Below are positions 36,051 to 46,532 of a stretch of DNA of 64,000 bases, one piece after another (the first letter of the stretch is position 1; each line of letters opens with the position of its first letter). Position numbers and translations under genes: made by a program. Below the pieces are notes generated by a model that saw nothing but the letters and a program-made list of their open reading frames with translations, was not told the DNA's origin and ran no database searches. The stretch comes from Prinsepia uniflora (taxonomy: Eukaryota > Streptophyta > Magnoliopsida > Rosales > Rosaceae): positions 20,497,674-20,561,673 of the forward strand of contig CM064875.1 in the NCBI GenBank assembly GCA_032719365.1, written 5' to 3'.

Positions 36051-36175
36051 CATCACCGATGTTATCGCCACCATGACCACTTCCATCGCCACCACTACCA
36101 CCACACAACTATATACATCGTCCCCACGCCCACCCCGACCACCACCTCCACCTTCACCCTATCACACCACAATTG
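36051..36175. repeat. (CAC/CCA)n-rich low-complexity tract, right half
   Basis: Continuation of 34880-35029. Outside the pair, TTGTTTGGTA at about 34708 and its inverse TACCAAACAA at about 36272 may be the ends of an older MITE that carried the tract. Confidence 0.65.
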
Positions 36176-36399
36176 CCTCTACTATTACCATTCCATCGCC
36201 GTCATCTCAAAATTTATATTTGGAACTTATTGTCTAATGAGAATTTACTGTTTTTTTATTTTAAATATTTGTACCAAACAATTTTTTTTCGGTTTTATTC
36301 TTATTGATGCACAAAATGTGAAAACTTAGGATAGAATCTTGTTTAACCACGTATCCTTAAACTGACCTGTCAAAAGAGGGTAACTGGTTGTGGATCAGA

Positions 36400-36710
36400 A
36401 GTAGACACCAGTGTGGTGTCGACTTAAGGGTACTTTGATGCCCAAGTCAGTGTGCGTCTGAGTATATAAAGGGTGTGGTGAATAGTAATTTATAAGCAGG
36501 TGTGAATAGTAAATGCTTAGTTACCTTTATTGGAAAAATGACCAATTTTTTTATGGGTGTGAGAGTGATAATAAATATATTCATCCCATGTGGGAAAATG
36601 TGCATTTATTGTGAGGTTGACATGTGTCCTGAGGATGGATAGATGGGATCTGTTCATGTGTCAGATGCTGATAAACCTTTGCTGGTGTTTTTTTATTAGT
36701 GTGGCTTGGG
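36400..36710 (+). mobile_element. Element D, 5' LTR, left part
   Basis: Shares CCAGTGTGGTGTCGAC and neighbouring sequence with window positions 1-30, and contains a TATA-like GAGTATATAAAGGG near 36458-36471. The LTR is broken at 36710 by the Athila insertion and resumes at 42284, ending about 42336 before a TGGTATCAAC primer-like site. The exact LTR start is uncertain. Confidence 0.6.
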
Positions 36711-36959
36711 CCCCTTGATAACGCTCAAACTACGCATTAAATTAAACACGTAATTTGAGTATTATGCAAATTAAACCTTTTTTGTGTAGTTATAGTATTG
36801 GTAAATATGGATCGTTCTTAACTGGGGAAATTAGGGAATATTAATAATATGTTAGTTAAATAGAATAATGAATAATCAAAGAATAATGAATTAAATAATT
36901 AAATAATAAAGAATTAAAGAGTAAATGAATTAAAAAATAAAGGAATTAATAAAGACTAT

Positions 36960-39083
36960 CCGCGAGGAAAATGAGCTGGTTAACCTGCACAAGAACATCT
37001 TCACTGTATCCCTTAGGATACACATTAGAACGATCGACTAATTAAATGATAACATCATCATGTTGTAGTTTACCTAAACCTAGGGCAATATATAACGAAT
37101 ATGGCATAACATTAATGGATGCACCTAAGTCTAGCATGACTTTATCAAAAGACTTGTTACCAATCACGCAGGGAGCAGAAAAACTCTCTGGTTCCTTCAA
37201 CTTTGGGGGTAGCCGACGTTGGATTACAGCAGAAACCGTTTCACTCATCATCACAACCTCATTCTCTTTCGTTTGGCTCCTTAGAGTGCATAACTCTTTC
37301 AGATATTTTGCGTATTTCGGCACTTGTTTGATGCACTCGATCAAGGGCATGTTGATTTGCACCCTTTTGAAGATTTCCAAGATTTCCTCATCGGATTCAT
37401 CCTTCTTAGATTTGGCAAGCCTACTTGGAAATGGTGCATGCACAAACGGGGAATTAGTAACAACCGAACATGAAGGGATTGGGTTATTACCTTGTGTGTG
37501 GGTAGGTTGAACTGGCGGTTGTGTCGTGGTGGTCTTAGCTGCCACCTTGTGCTTTTCAGCCTCAGAAACGGCTGGATCTGGCTCTATTTCACCGAGCACT
37601 TTACCACTTCGAATGATAATTGCATTGGCTTCAGGTCTTGCATTTGGGTTGGGTGTAAGTTGAGGTGGAAGCACCCTACTAGCTTGGATTTTACCCATGA
37701 AGTCCACGACCTTGCCCATTTGGTCCTTGAGATTAGCGATGTCTTTTTGCTGATTTTGCTGACCTGTGACAAGAGCCTGAGTCGAAGCCATTAGTGTTTG
37801 CTGCCCTTGGGAAAGAGTAGCCAGCATTTTATCATAATCAGGATTAGAAGATGAAGAGATATGATTATGAGAGAAGTTAGAAAATGGAACCGGGGGCCTT
37901 GGTTGCCATGTGGGCCTTTGGAAATGCTGAGGGTTCGGGGCACGGTTTGGGCCTGTTGACATGTGTTGAGGGTTTAGGACGTTTTTCGTATCTCTCCAAC
38001 TATAACCTTGGGTCCTTTCCCTCCTTGAAATTCTCCAATGGCATGTGCCATTTCAGACCCGAGGTCTTCCTCCCTTGCAATGTAGGGGCATTGGTCCTCA
38101 AGATGGCCTTGGGAGCATATGGAACATACCGGGGCTACCTGCTTCTTTAGTTCCAACACATTCGAAAGCATAGAGGTGATCTTATCTAACTTATAATCAT
38201 TAATAACATGGGAACTCACCTCATCTACCTTTCTTGGAATAGGCTCGACACCTTCGTATTGTGCATCATTGAGTGCACGGCTATCAAGTAATGCACGACC
38301 GTCTACTAAACTCCGAGCTAAGAAACTTCCGTTAGCTGCAGCATCAAGTAGTCCTCTATCCCAACCTTTGAGTCCTTCGTAGAAGTAGGTTAAGAGATAG
38401 TCTTCAGTGATTCCGTGAGTCGGGCATGAAGCACAAAGTTCCTTAAACCTCTCATAGTACTGGCTGAAATTCTAATTATGCTCTTTTTGCTTGATTCCAG
38501 TGATCTCTTTTCTTAAAACCGTAATCTTTGAGGCAGGAAAATACTTGGTAAGAAATTCCTGAACCAACTTCTCCCAAGAGTCAATATGATTGGGTGGGAG
38601 ACTCGAAAGACACACCCGTGCTCTATCTTCCAAGGACAATGGGAAAGCTTTCAGCTTCATGATTTCCAAGTCCGTATCATCTGGACACATGCTACCAATA
38701 ATGAATTGGAACTCCGTTAAGTGTTTGTGTGGATCTTCATTTATGATTCCATGGAACTTGGGTAGCTGATGAAGGACTCCACTCTTAAGCTCAATATCTT
38801 TCTTGTTGGTTCTAGGCTCGGGATACTGGATGCAGAAATTTGTAGTGCCACTTGTGTTCGCACATGTCTGCTCTCGGATACTCAGATTTCTTGCCATGAC
38901 TACTGGTGTTCCGAAAGTCTGTTCCTCGTCTGAATTACTCTTCTCACTTATTGATTCACCGAGTATTGGGGATGGTGGTCCGGATGAGCTGGTTTGCTTA
39001 AGTGTGTCTCTGAATGTTGTGTTGCTTGGTGAGATGTCAAGTTGCTTTCTCAGCCGATCAAGCTTCGATTGATAAGCGCGCAT
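36960..39083 (-). pseudogene. Athila gag-protease, broken
   Basis: From 39083 the frame reads gag with the retrotransposon gag domain (LPPNHIDSWEKLVQEFLTKY). A TAG stop at about 38472 follows KQKEHN, and the same frame continues with NFSQYYERFKELCASCP and a CCHC-like knuckle CSICSQGHLEDQC, one residue short in the middle spacing. A frameshift near 37970 leads to a 306-codon frame (37962-37042). This contains a proline-rich linker and the aspartic protease motif DLGASINVMPYSLY, then a stop at 37042. Past that stop the frame still reads RSNVYPKGYSEDVLVQVN before the deletion point. One nonsense, one frameshift, one late stop and loss of pol make it a pseudogene. Confidence 0.92.
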
Positions 39084-40437
39084 TCATAAGTACGTACCTA
39101 TATTAAAAGTGAACACTAAGTTAGAAGGTAAATATACACAAGTACTTAGCTAGTGAAAGTTAATTAAAACAAAATAGTTGCGACAAGAGTTAGAGTTAGT
39201 GTTCGGAATATAAGTTAAGAAAGTCACAATTAGCAAGAAAATGTGAGGTATAAACAAGTATAAATTTAAGCCGAAATTAACATATACACAAAAGGAGATA
39301 ATAAGAGTATGAGAGTATAGATTTCATACAGTGTGACATAAATAGAAGTTAGAATTAACAAAAAGTCATGGTAATAGCAAGAAAATGCACAAGTTCCAAA
39401 TCCATCTAAACTAATGCAACACGAAAGTATCTACATGAAGAATGGTGTGAATGCATAAGAGAGGAATTATTAGAACCTGCACAAGACATAAGAGTTACGT
39501 GACAATTCATGAAAGAATGGCTTGAACCTTCGATCTCACTTCCCTAGATTCAATTAGTCTAGGGGGCTCGGTGATGAAATTCGAGCATCATGAAATCTCA
39601 GGGAGGGTATGCAACTATTAATGCAATAAGTAGAGCTTTAGAGTGTCATGAATAACTTTCCCCTTCCGCTTCTCATAATACTTTCCTGGTCGTACGCCCT
39701 GCGCGTACTGATAACCACCCTTCCACCATTCAACGTTAATCATGGCCAGTTGGGATAGATGTAACGCGAGAAGCAAGGATAATTTCGAGAATACCCCGAG
39801 GCTAGCTTGGCATATACTCCATTGGTGTTCCCTTTCTTAATCCAAAACTTGTCACCAGTCATAACCCTTCTAGATACCATAACCAACCAATGGAAGATTT
39901 GGTGAATTACCAAACCCGAGTGTTTACAAACTCCGCCTCAACCTCATGCCCATAGATTCGAGTCTATGGTGTGTGGTGATGAAATCCACACATCATGAAG
40001 GGTTAAGGAGAAAATAAACACAAGGGGCGCTACCTATTCCCGAAAGTAAAATTTTGAAGAAAAATAGGTCTTGAGATTCATGCAACTCTAAAACATTTAA
40101 TAGGAAACAATATTTACACTTTAGGAAAGTCACATATATACATAGTTCCTTAATTCTTCTTCTTAATTTTTATTTTTATTTTTTTTCTTAGAGTTTAATC
40201 AAAATAATAAATAGACATAAAATAAAGTAATTGTAAACAAGTAATATACATGTAATACTATGAAAGTAAACAAATAAAATATGAACAAGTAGTATGGCAT
40301 CATAAATAAATAAATAAATAAAATTTAAGAATATGTATACTTAATTCACAAATATGAACATTTCAAATATAAATAATTTTATACATACTAACACATTAAG
40401 AATGATTTTTAATTTCCCCGGCAATGGCGCCAAAAAT

Positions 40438-42278
40438 TGATAACACCCAAACTACGCATTAAATTAAACACGTAATTTGAGTATTATGCAAATTAAACCC
40501 TTTTTGTGTAGTTATAGTATTCATAAATAGAGATCCTTCTTATCCGGAGAAATTAGGGAATATTAATAATATGTTAGTTAAATAGAATAATGAATTAAAT
40601 AATTAAATAATTAAATAATAAAGAATTAAAGAGTAAATGAATTAATGAAATAAAGAATATAAGAATAAAGATGGGGGGTTTTTAGGGATTGTGATCAGAC
40701 AAAATAAGTAAAAACATAAATAAACTAATTATATTCCTCTTTTTACCTATATACAAGTGGATTTTCTTTAAACACAAATTCTACCAACACTCTAACATTT
40801 GCAAAATTTGAACATATTACAAAATTCTACTTTCACCATCTCACTCATGCATACATTTTTTTTAATATTATAAATGCACCGAACAACGGTCATAAACACT
40901 TATAAAATGATTAACCTAATGTTTATGATTTGAATGTGTGTCAAACATTTAAATCTCTTCAATTTTCTATTAAGTGCACCGAACAGTGGTCATAAACACT
41001 TAGCATAAAATTGAAGCTTAAGCAGTCAAATGTATAAAGTAAATGAAGTTCGGAAAGTAGAACACATTATAATGATATTCTTGTCTACAAAAGTTAGAAA
41101 GAAAATACCCACAAAAATATTGAATTAAAGAAAATAAAACCGAAACAACAATGAGAGTTTAAGCAAGGAAAAGAACAAGTTACACTTTCGGAATTCAAAA
41201 AAACTTATGATTCCGAAAATGGATGGAAAAAATGAAATATTATTCATAAGATTTTCTGACAGCAGAAGAAATCTTATAAAGATAGAGGAATAAACACGAG
41301 AATACGAACTTAAACTCTAGAATTGCAACGAAAATACTAGTCTTGGTATTTCTAAATAAAGAATACAATTTGTGTTTAGGAGCTCTCTCTCAAAACAAAG
41401 TCCCCTAAACAAGTTAATTGAACCCCTATTTATACGGAGAAAAAGCTACTAAAAAAAACTAATAAAGTAAATAAAAATTACAATAAAAAAATAAATAAAA
41501 ATAAAATGATGAATAATGATGAAATTAGGCATGGTTTGGAGCATTTTATGCTGAAAAACTGATGAAAAGGGGGGTTGGTTTGCAGAAAAAATGGGCTGGA
41601 GCAGGGATTAGGTGGGCTGGTGGCTGCTAGGTTGCTGCACTGATGGTTGGTGAAGGGCAGGTGGCTGTACAACTAATGTACGGACTAGGCTCAGAAGACT
41701 TCAGGCCGAGCAGGTGGGTTTAGATGCAGCGACAAGTGGGCTTCTGGGCTGATTGAACTGGACCGGGTAGGTAGCTAGCCAAGCAGGTAGGCTGATCGCG
41801 CGCATAGGTTGGCAGCGTGGGTCGCGGAAGCAGGCGTGTCCTGCGCGTGGGTCTGGACTTGCAGGGCTAGTGATAGCGGGCCGTGGGCTGGACTTCTCAC
41901 GAGGCTGGGCCGAGTGACACGGGTTGGAGAGAAGCTCTGGGTTTCCGTTCTGGGCCTGGCACTTGGAAAGGCTGTCACTTGGTCTTGGGCTGCACAATAA
42001 ACAAAAATGGGCTCAAAAACGAAATATGAATTTGGGCTTACAAAATTTAATAATAATTAATATATATATTTCAATCGGATTTTGTCCATAATTTCTTCGT
42101 TATAATTCTAATCGGGACGATTTTTTTGCCAAAATGCTCTAAATTACAAACTTTATTTATTTAAACAAAAATATCACAAAATAAATTATTTTATCTAATT
42201 ATTTATTATTTTAATATTAAAAGTCAAGTATAAAGGATATAAAATAATATAAAATAATACTTATTTAACGACCTATCA
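40438..42278 (-). repeat. 5' LTR of the Athila-type element
   Basis: Bounded by CTATCA at 42278 and the primer-binding site at 40433. The TGATAAC end matches 36716-36955, with scattered substitutions and small indels between the two copies, so the insertion is not recent. Confidence 0.88.
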
Positions 42279-42283
42279 CCCCT

Positions 42284-42340
42284 TAAGCTTATAAGGGTGT
42301 GTTGGGCAAGAGGTATTGGGCCCAATGAGTCTGAGCTAAT
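42284..42340 (+). mobile_element. Element D, end of 5' LTR and primer-like site
   Basis: Joins directly to 36710 if the Athila element and one CCCCT copy are removed. GGGCCCAATGAGTCTGAG then TATGGTATCAAC match window positions 335-368. TGGTATCAAC would pair partly with initiator tRNA-Met. Confidence 0.55.
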
Positions 42341-42471
42341 ATGGTATCAACAGAATTCCCCAAAGTTCTCCAGGAGAGGGAATGGACCAAGCAGAATGTT
42401 CAGTCGGTCTCGAGTGTGTCGGGACGGTCGGTGGACAGTAGGGCACTAACCAGTGTGCCTGTGTTAGGGAC

Positions 42472-42493
42472 GGGGGGGGGGGGGGGGGGGGGG
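42472..42493 (+). repeat. Poly-G tract, 22 bases
   Basis: Uninterrupted run of G after GGGAC. It could be a true homopolymer or partly an assembly artefact. Runs like this can form G-quadruplexes. Confidence 0.9.
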
Positions 42494-42764
42494 TGAGGGA
42501 TGAGGGATGGATGTGGTCGGAACGACCAATGTCGCTATCTGCTTGATGACGTGTTGAAAGGCCGGTATTGGCAGGGTAGCTCAGAGGTAAGCAGCTGTGC
42601 GTCTTGGTCGATGCCCCATAGGCTTCCAGCAACTACTGGGTTTCCAACTTGTGTGCTTCGGGACGCATCAAACTAGTGGTGGTGTGACAGGTGGTAATGG
42701 TAATAAATGTCGTGTTTTTACCGAGGCGACCTAGGCTTCCAGGGACTTTAGGGTTTCCAACTTG

Positions 42765-45700
42765 TGCGCAACAGAACGCGTCAAACCAGTGGTAGTGTGA
42801 TAGATGGTGATGGTAATAAATGTCATGTTTTTACCGAGGCGACCTTTCGCATGCTGAGACGCCTCTATAATAGTGTTGGAAAGGGACGATTGAATTCACT
42901 TTCACTTTTTTACGTTGTTGATTTGGTAAAACTCTGCCTCTCCATAATGCGATTTCCAACGAGGGCAAGTGCGATAGAGTGTGTGGTGGAGCAATTTCCG
43001 ACGGGGACGACCGCCGTGTAAAAACAAGGTAAGCTTCTTCTCTGCTTCTATTTTGGATTAAAGTTCAGTTTTTGGGATGAACTGGGATGAATTGGGGGAT
43101 CAGACATCGAGTCGATCTGAGGAGCATAGTGGTCGGTGATACAAAACTATTTGTGTGCTTTCTTTTCTAGATTACTCTGATGTCTTACTAGGGGAGTGAG
43201 TCAAATGTGGTTGAGGACTATGGTGTTGACAATTGATCAGATGTATCTTCTGCATTTTCTACACGGAGTCAAGTGGAGAAGAATGTGGTGCTGGACCTCC
43301 GTGAGAGTGGGAAAATTAGTAAGAGGCCCCGTCGAGATTATCAGACTTGCATATCAACGTCGAGTCGGGGGGGAAGAAGATGAAAAGGTTGCTCAGTCAG
43401 ACGAGGAGCCGTTCGAGGGGTTCCATGTTGTGAAGACGACTGGGGGTCAGGATAATGAGGTGGTGAGGGTCATTGGTTGTTTGAAAGGAAAAGCCCTGAA
43501 GAAGTGAATCTCGCCCGTTGTATCGATACAAAAATCCAAGTTCTCTGCGGATGAACTAATTAGCAGGGAGACTGAGGTATCTGTGTTGAAGTTACAGTTG
43601 GTAGGAATATCCCGTCTGATATAGTGCTGAAGGTGGTCAGTCCTAGTGATTTATCGAGTGGTCCTCCTTTTGGGTGTGTTCTTTTCTATCTAGAGCTATA
43701 TACGCATGGGGGTAAGGCTTCCCTTGTTCCCCTAGCTGAGCAAGATGGTCCAAAATTTAAAGGTGGCCTCTCAGCTAGCTGAACCTCAATGTGTGGATCA
43801 TACTAGTCTGTCTGTATATGGCCTTTCTGAAGGCGTGGTAAAAGGCACCATCGTACGGCCAAGTGGTGCATTTGTACGAGTTTGGTTAGTAGCAGTATAG
43901 TTGGGGCTGGGTGCACGCTCGGTGTAGGGAGACAGAGATCTGAGGGGAGTTCATCGTTGGTCTGACATTATCTCAGACAACTACAAGTCAAAGTTCATCT
44001 TCGTAGGTGGGAATTGGGGTGAGGAGGGCATCCCGTCGGAGTTCCAGGATCTTGACAATGAGGGTAGGTCTTTATGGAAATTGGTTTTTTCTTGTTTTAA
44101 CAACTGGTCAATACGTTGTTGTCTAACCCGAGCATGTATATGCAGGTACTCTCTTGAAGGTGCCAATCTCTGAAAGGTGGAAGGCAATATGTGAGTTGGT
44201 CAGGGAGACACTCAAATCGATCAGATGGGACCATTACATTCTTCGGGTGCTACAGACACTGTTGGAAGTCGATCTTATTTCGTCCTTAGGTAAGAACATC
44301 TTAACTTGTGGAAATAAAATTTTGTTGGTGGATGGGGTTGGTGTGATAACCCTTTAGTTCTTTTGTAGCTATACCGAAAGACGCCATAGGGTGCATTAAT
44401 CGAGTGGCAAATGAAGTGCTGGTAGCATGCAGTCAAGCGATGCCCACAAGCAGGATCGAGCGCCTAAGTCGACTGAGACTCCTCCTCCACAGTGGTCGAC
44501 TGGTGGTAGGAAAAGGAAAGAAGGATCAAGCACTAGCAGGGGGTCTCGATCACAAGGGACTCTGGGTGTTGATCAAAGAGTTTCGAATAGGATGCGCCTT
44601 GTAATGGAGAAGAGTAAGGCCAAAAGGAGAAGAAAATGTCTGCGGGGGGCAAGACTATGATGGTGAGTCCGCCTCCTGAGCCGGTCTTTGAGCTAGTGGT
44701 TCTCGTGATTGAGCTGGACTAGGAAGGGATTGATGACCCTGGATATACGGGGTAGTCCAAGGGAGTCATTGGGTCTGTGGCGTCTGAAGTGGATTTTGAG
44801 AGGGAGAGGTGAGTATAGGACCATGTTTCCACAGCCTCCGCTTCATTTTGTGGTTTGTTTTATGCTCCTCCTCCTTATCCAACTGCAACTCTGGCACAAT
44901 TTCATCATCCTACTGCTATCATCCCACCATCCTTTTCCATCATCTGATCATCAAGCGTTGCACCAAGCAGGTCAACGAGAGGAAGAAATGACTGACTACA
45001 CGGGCGTAGAGCTCGGCAAGTTCACCAAGCCGGTAGTGAGATGGGATGATGTCTTAGTCGGTGTCAAAGAGAAAATGTTATCAGTCATCAACGACGTGGA
45101 AATTGGATCTTCCATTGAGCTATCCGAGCTGGACGGTCTGCCTAAGAGCTCAATGTCGAAGTGTATCTAGAAGTCTCTCCTCATTGACTCCTACATAAGT
45201 GCTATGTCTGGTTTGTACTCCTTTTTTTTTGAAATTTTCTTCGTGTGTTTTCTAATATGTGCTCACTCTGTAGTCCCCCAGCGAGATGTTCATTAATTAT
45301 ACCTATGCCCTGAGGCAAGTTGCCACTGCCAACAAAGAGAAAGCCAAGTGTAAGGAGCAGTCGGCCGCCCTTTGCCATCGAGCTCAAGAAGCCGAGTCGG
45401 CCTTCATAGCCAAGGCTGACTTGGAGAGGAAACTGCAGCAACAACAACATACGATTGAACAGCAGGCCGCTCAACTGGGGTTGTACCAGCAAGAGGCTGA
45501 GGTGGCTCGGTCGATCAAGGTAGAGGCTGAGCGTCTAAGGTTCGAGTTGGCTCGGGTGAAGGAGGAGCGAGACCAGAGGGGATTGGAGGTGGAACGGCTG
45601 AAGGTAGACGTTGAGCACTTGAAAGTAGAGGCGGTGGATCAGAAGGTGGAGATGAAGATTCTTGAGGCCAAAATCGCATCTGGCAAGTCGGATGTCGTGA

Positions 45701-45843
45701 AGGAGTTCTTGGGGTTGAAGGAGTACCATGACTTGCAAGACAATTTCACCTCGGCAAATGATTTCGCCTCTCTACCCTTTCCACCCTCGAGTTCTAGTAG
45801 AAAACCAACAAGAGCCGAGATCCTAACCGACTTCAACAGTTAA
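42765..45843 (+). pseudogene. Decayed gypsy-type gag-like region of element D
   Basis: Parts of one ancestral protein appear in changing frames. Near 43605-43740 is IPSDIVLKVVSPSDLSSGPP and onward to a YLELYTHGG segment, like the start of the plant 'putative gypsy type transposon' domain. Near 43975-44065 is SKFIFVGGNWGEEGIPSEF. Near 44990-45165 is an acidic stretch with TKPVVRWDDVLVGVKEKM. The clearest part is 45286-45843, 185 codons, a long Glu/Lys/Gln-rich coiled coil (TYALRQVATANKEKAKCKEQ and on). Many stops separate them; some gaps have intron-like borders (for example a CTCTGTAG acceptor-like end at 45275). Not a host gene as far as I can tell. No pol is seen and no 3' LTR is found, so the element is truncated. 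Confidence 0.6.
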
Positions 45844-45849
45844 ATCAAG

Positions 45850-46532
45850 TCGCGAGACCTACTCCAACCCCTTCATCTTTGCAAGATGAAGCTCTTCATG
45901 TCCTTCTCCATGATCATCGAAGACCATAGTTCGAGAATCGAAGATTTGAAGTCATAGGTATATATTTGAAGCTTCCCGATCGAATTCTAACAAATCCTAG
46001 TAAGGTTTTGATGAATCAAACCCCAAACTTATGATCCCAAATGTTAAAGATGCTTCTAGGTGGTTGGTTTGAAGTTTTGGCCACATTTGGTGTCGAAATA
46101 TATCGATAAATTTCGGTAAATTTCAACAAGATATTGGACGATAACATGGATGTTGAAAAAATAAATTTATTCCCCCTATTTAGATACCGGATCCCCAATT
46201 TTCCCATATTTATCCATGCGTATTGTCGAGGTTGATCTGTTGTTCATCACGTGGACACGACTTTCAATATCTGGTATTTACTGCTTCAGGAGCTGCACCC
46301 CAACATCCAAGACTGCCGAGAACCGAATGACTACTTTTGCCAAAAAAAAAACGCTCAAAAAAAGAATTTAAGGTTCAAAAATGAATCTTTGAAGTGGGCT
46401 GCTAAAATAAAATTCCATGGCTCTGCTTCATTGAAGCCGAGTGGTGTGCTTGTATCCGAGAATATAAATTCTTGACCAAAATTCTACCTACAAATAGTTT
46501 CTAACAATGAATTATACATCTATGCACGAGCT
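45850..46532. other. Spacer between element D and the PYRR gene, no gene
   Basis: Probably includes the 3' UTR of the minus-strand gene. A short stretch at 46085-46130 (ATATATCGATAAATTTCGG) resembles the GATATATCG repeats at 50.6-53.2 kb. Confidence 0.5.

Larger units (their letters stand above)
36716..42278 (-). mobile_element. Athila-type Ty3/gypsy retrotransposon, pol mostly deleted
   Basis: Ends TGATAAC...CTATCA with perfect 5-bp target copies CCCCT (36711-36715 and 42279-42283). On the minus strand: 5' LTR 42278-40438 (1.84 kb); primer site TGGCGCCATTGCCGGGG (about 40433-40417), complementary to the 3' end of plant tRNA-Asp(GTC) with one mismatch, as typical for Athila; gag and protease (39083-36960); then only the last ~240 bp of the 3' LTR (36716-36955). 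Reverse transcriptase, RNase H, integrase and most of the 3' LTR are missing, although both outer ends are intact. Confidence 0.92.

Noticed and set aside
37046..37510. 154-codon + strand frame as a gene
   Set aside because: It is the opposite strand of the Athila gag-protease frame, which carries real motifs.
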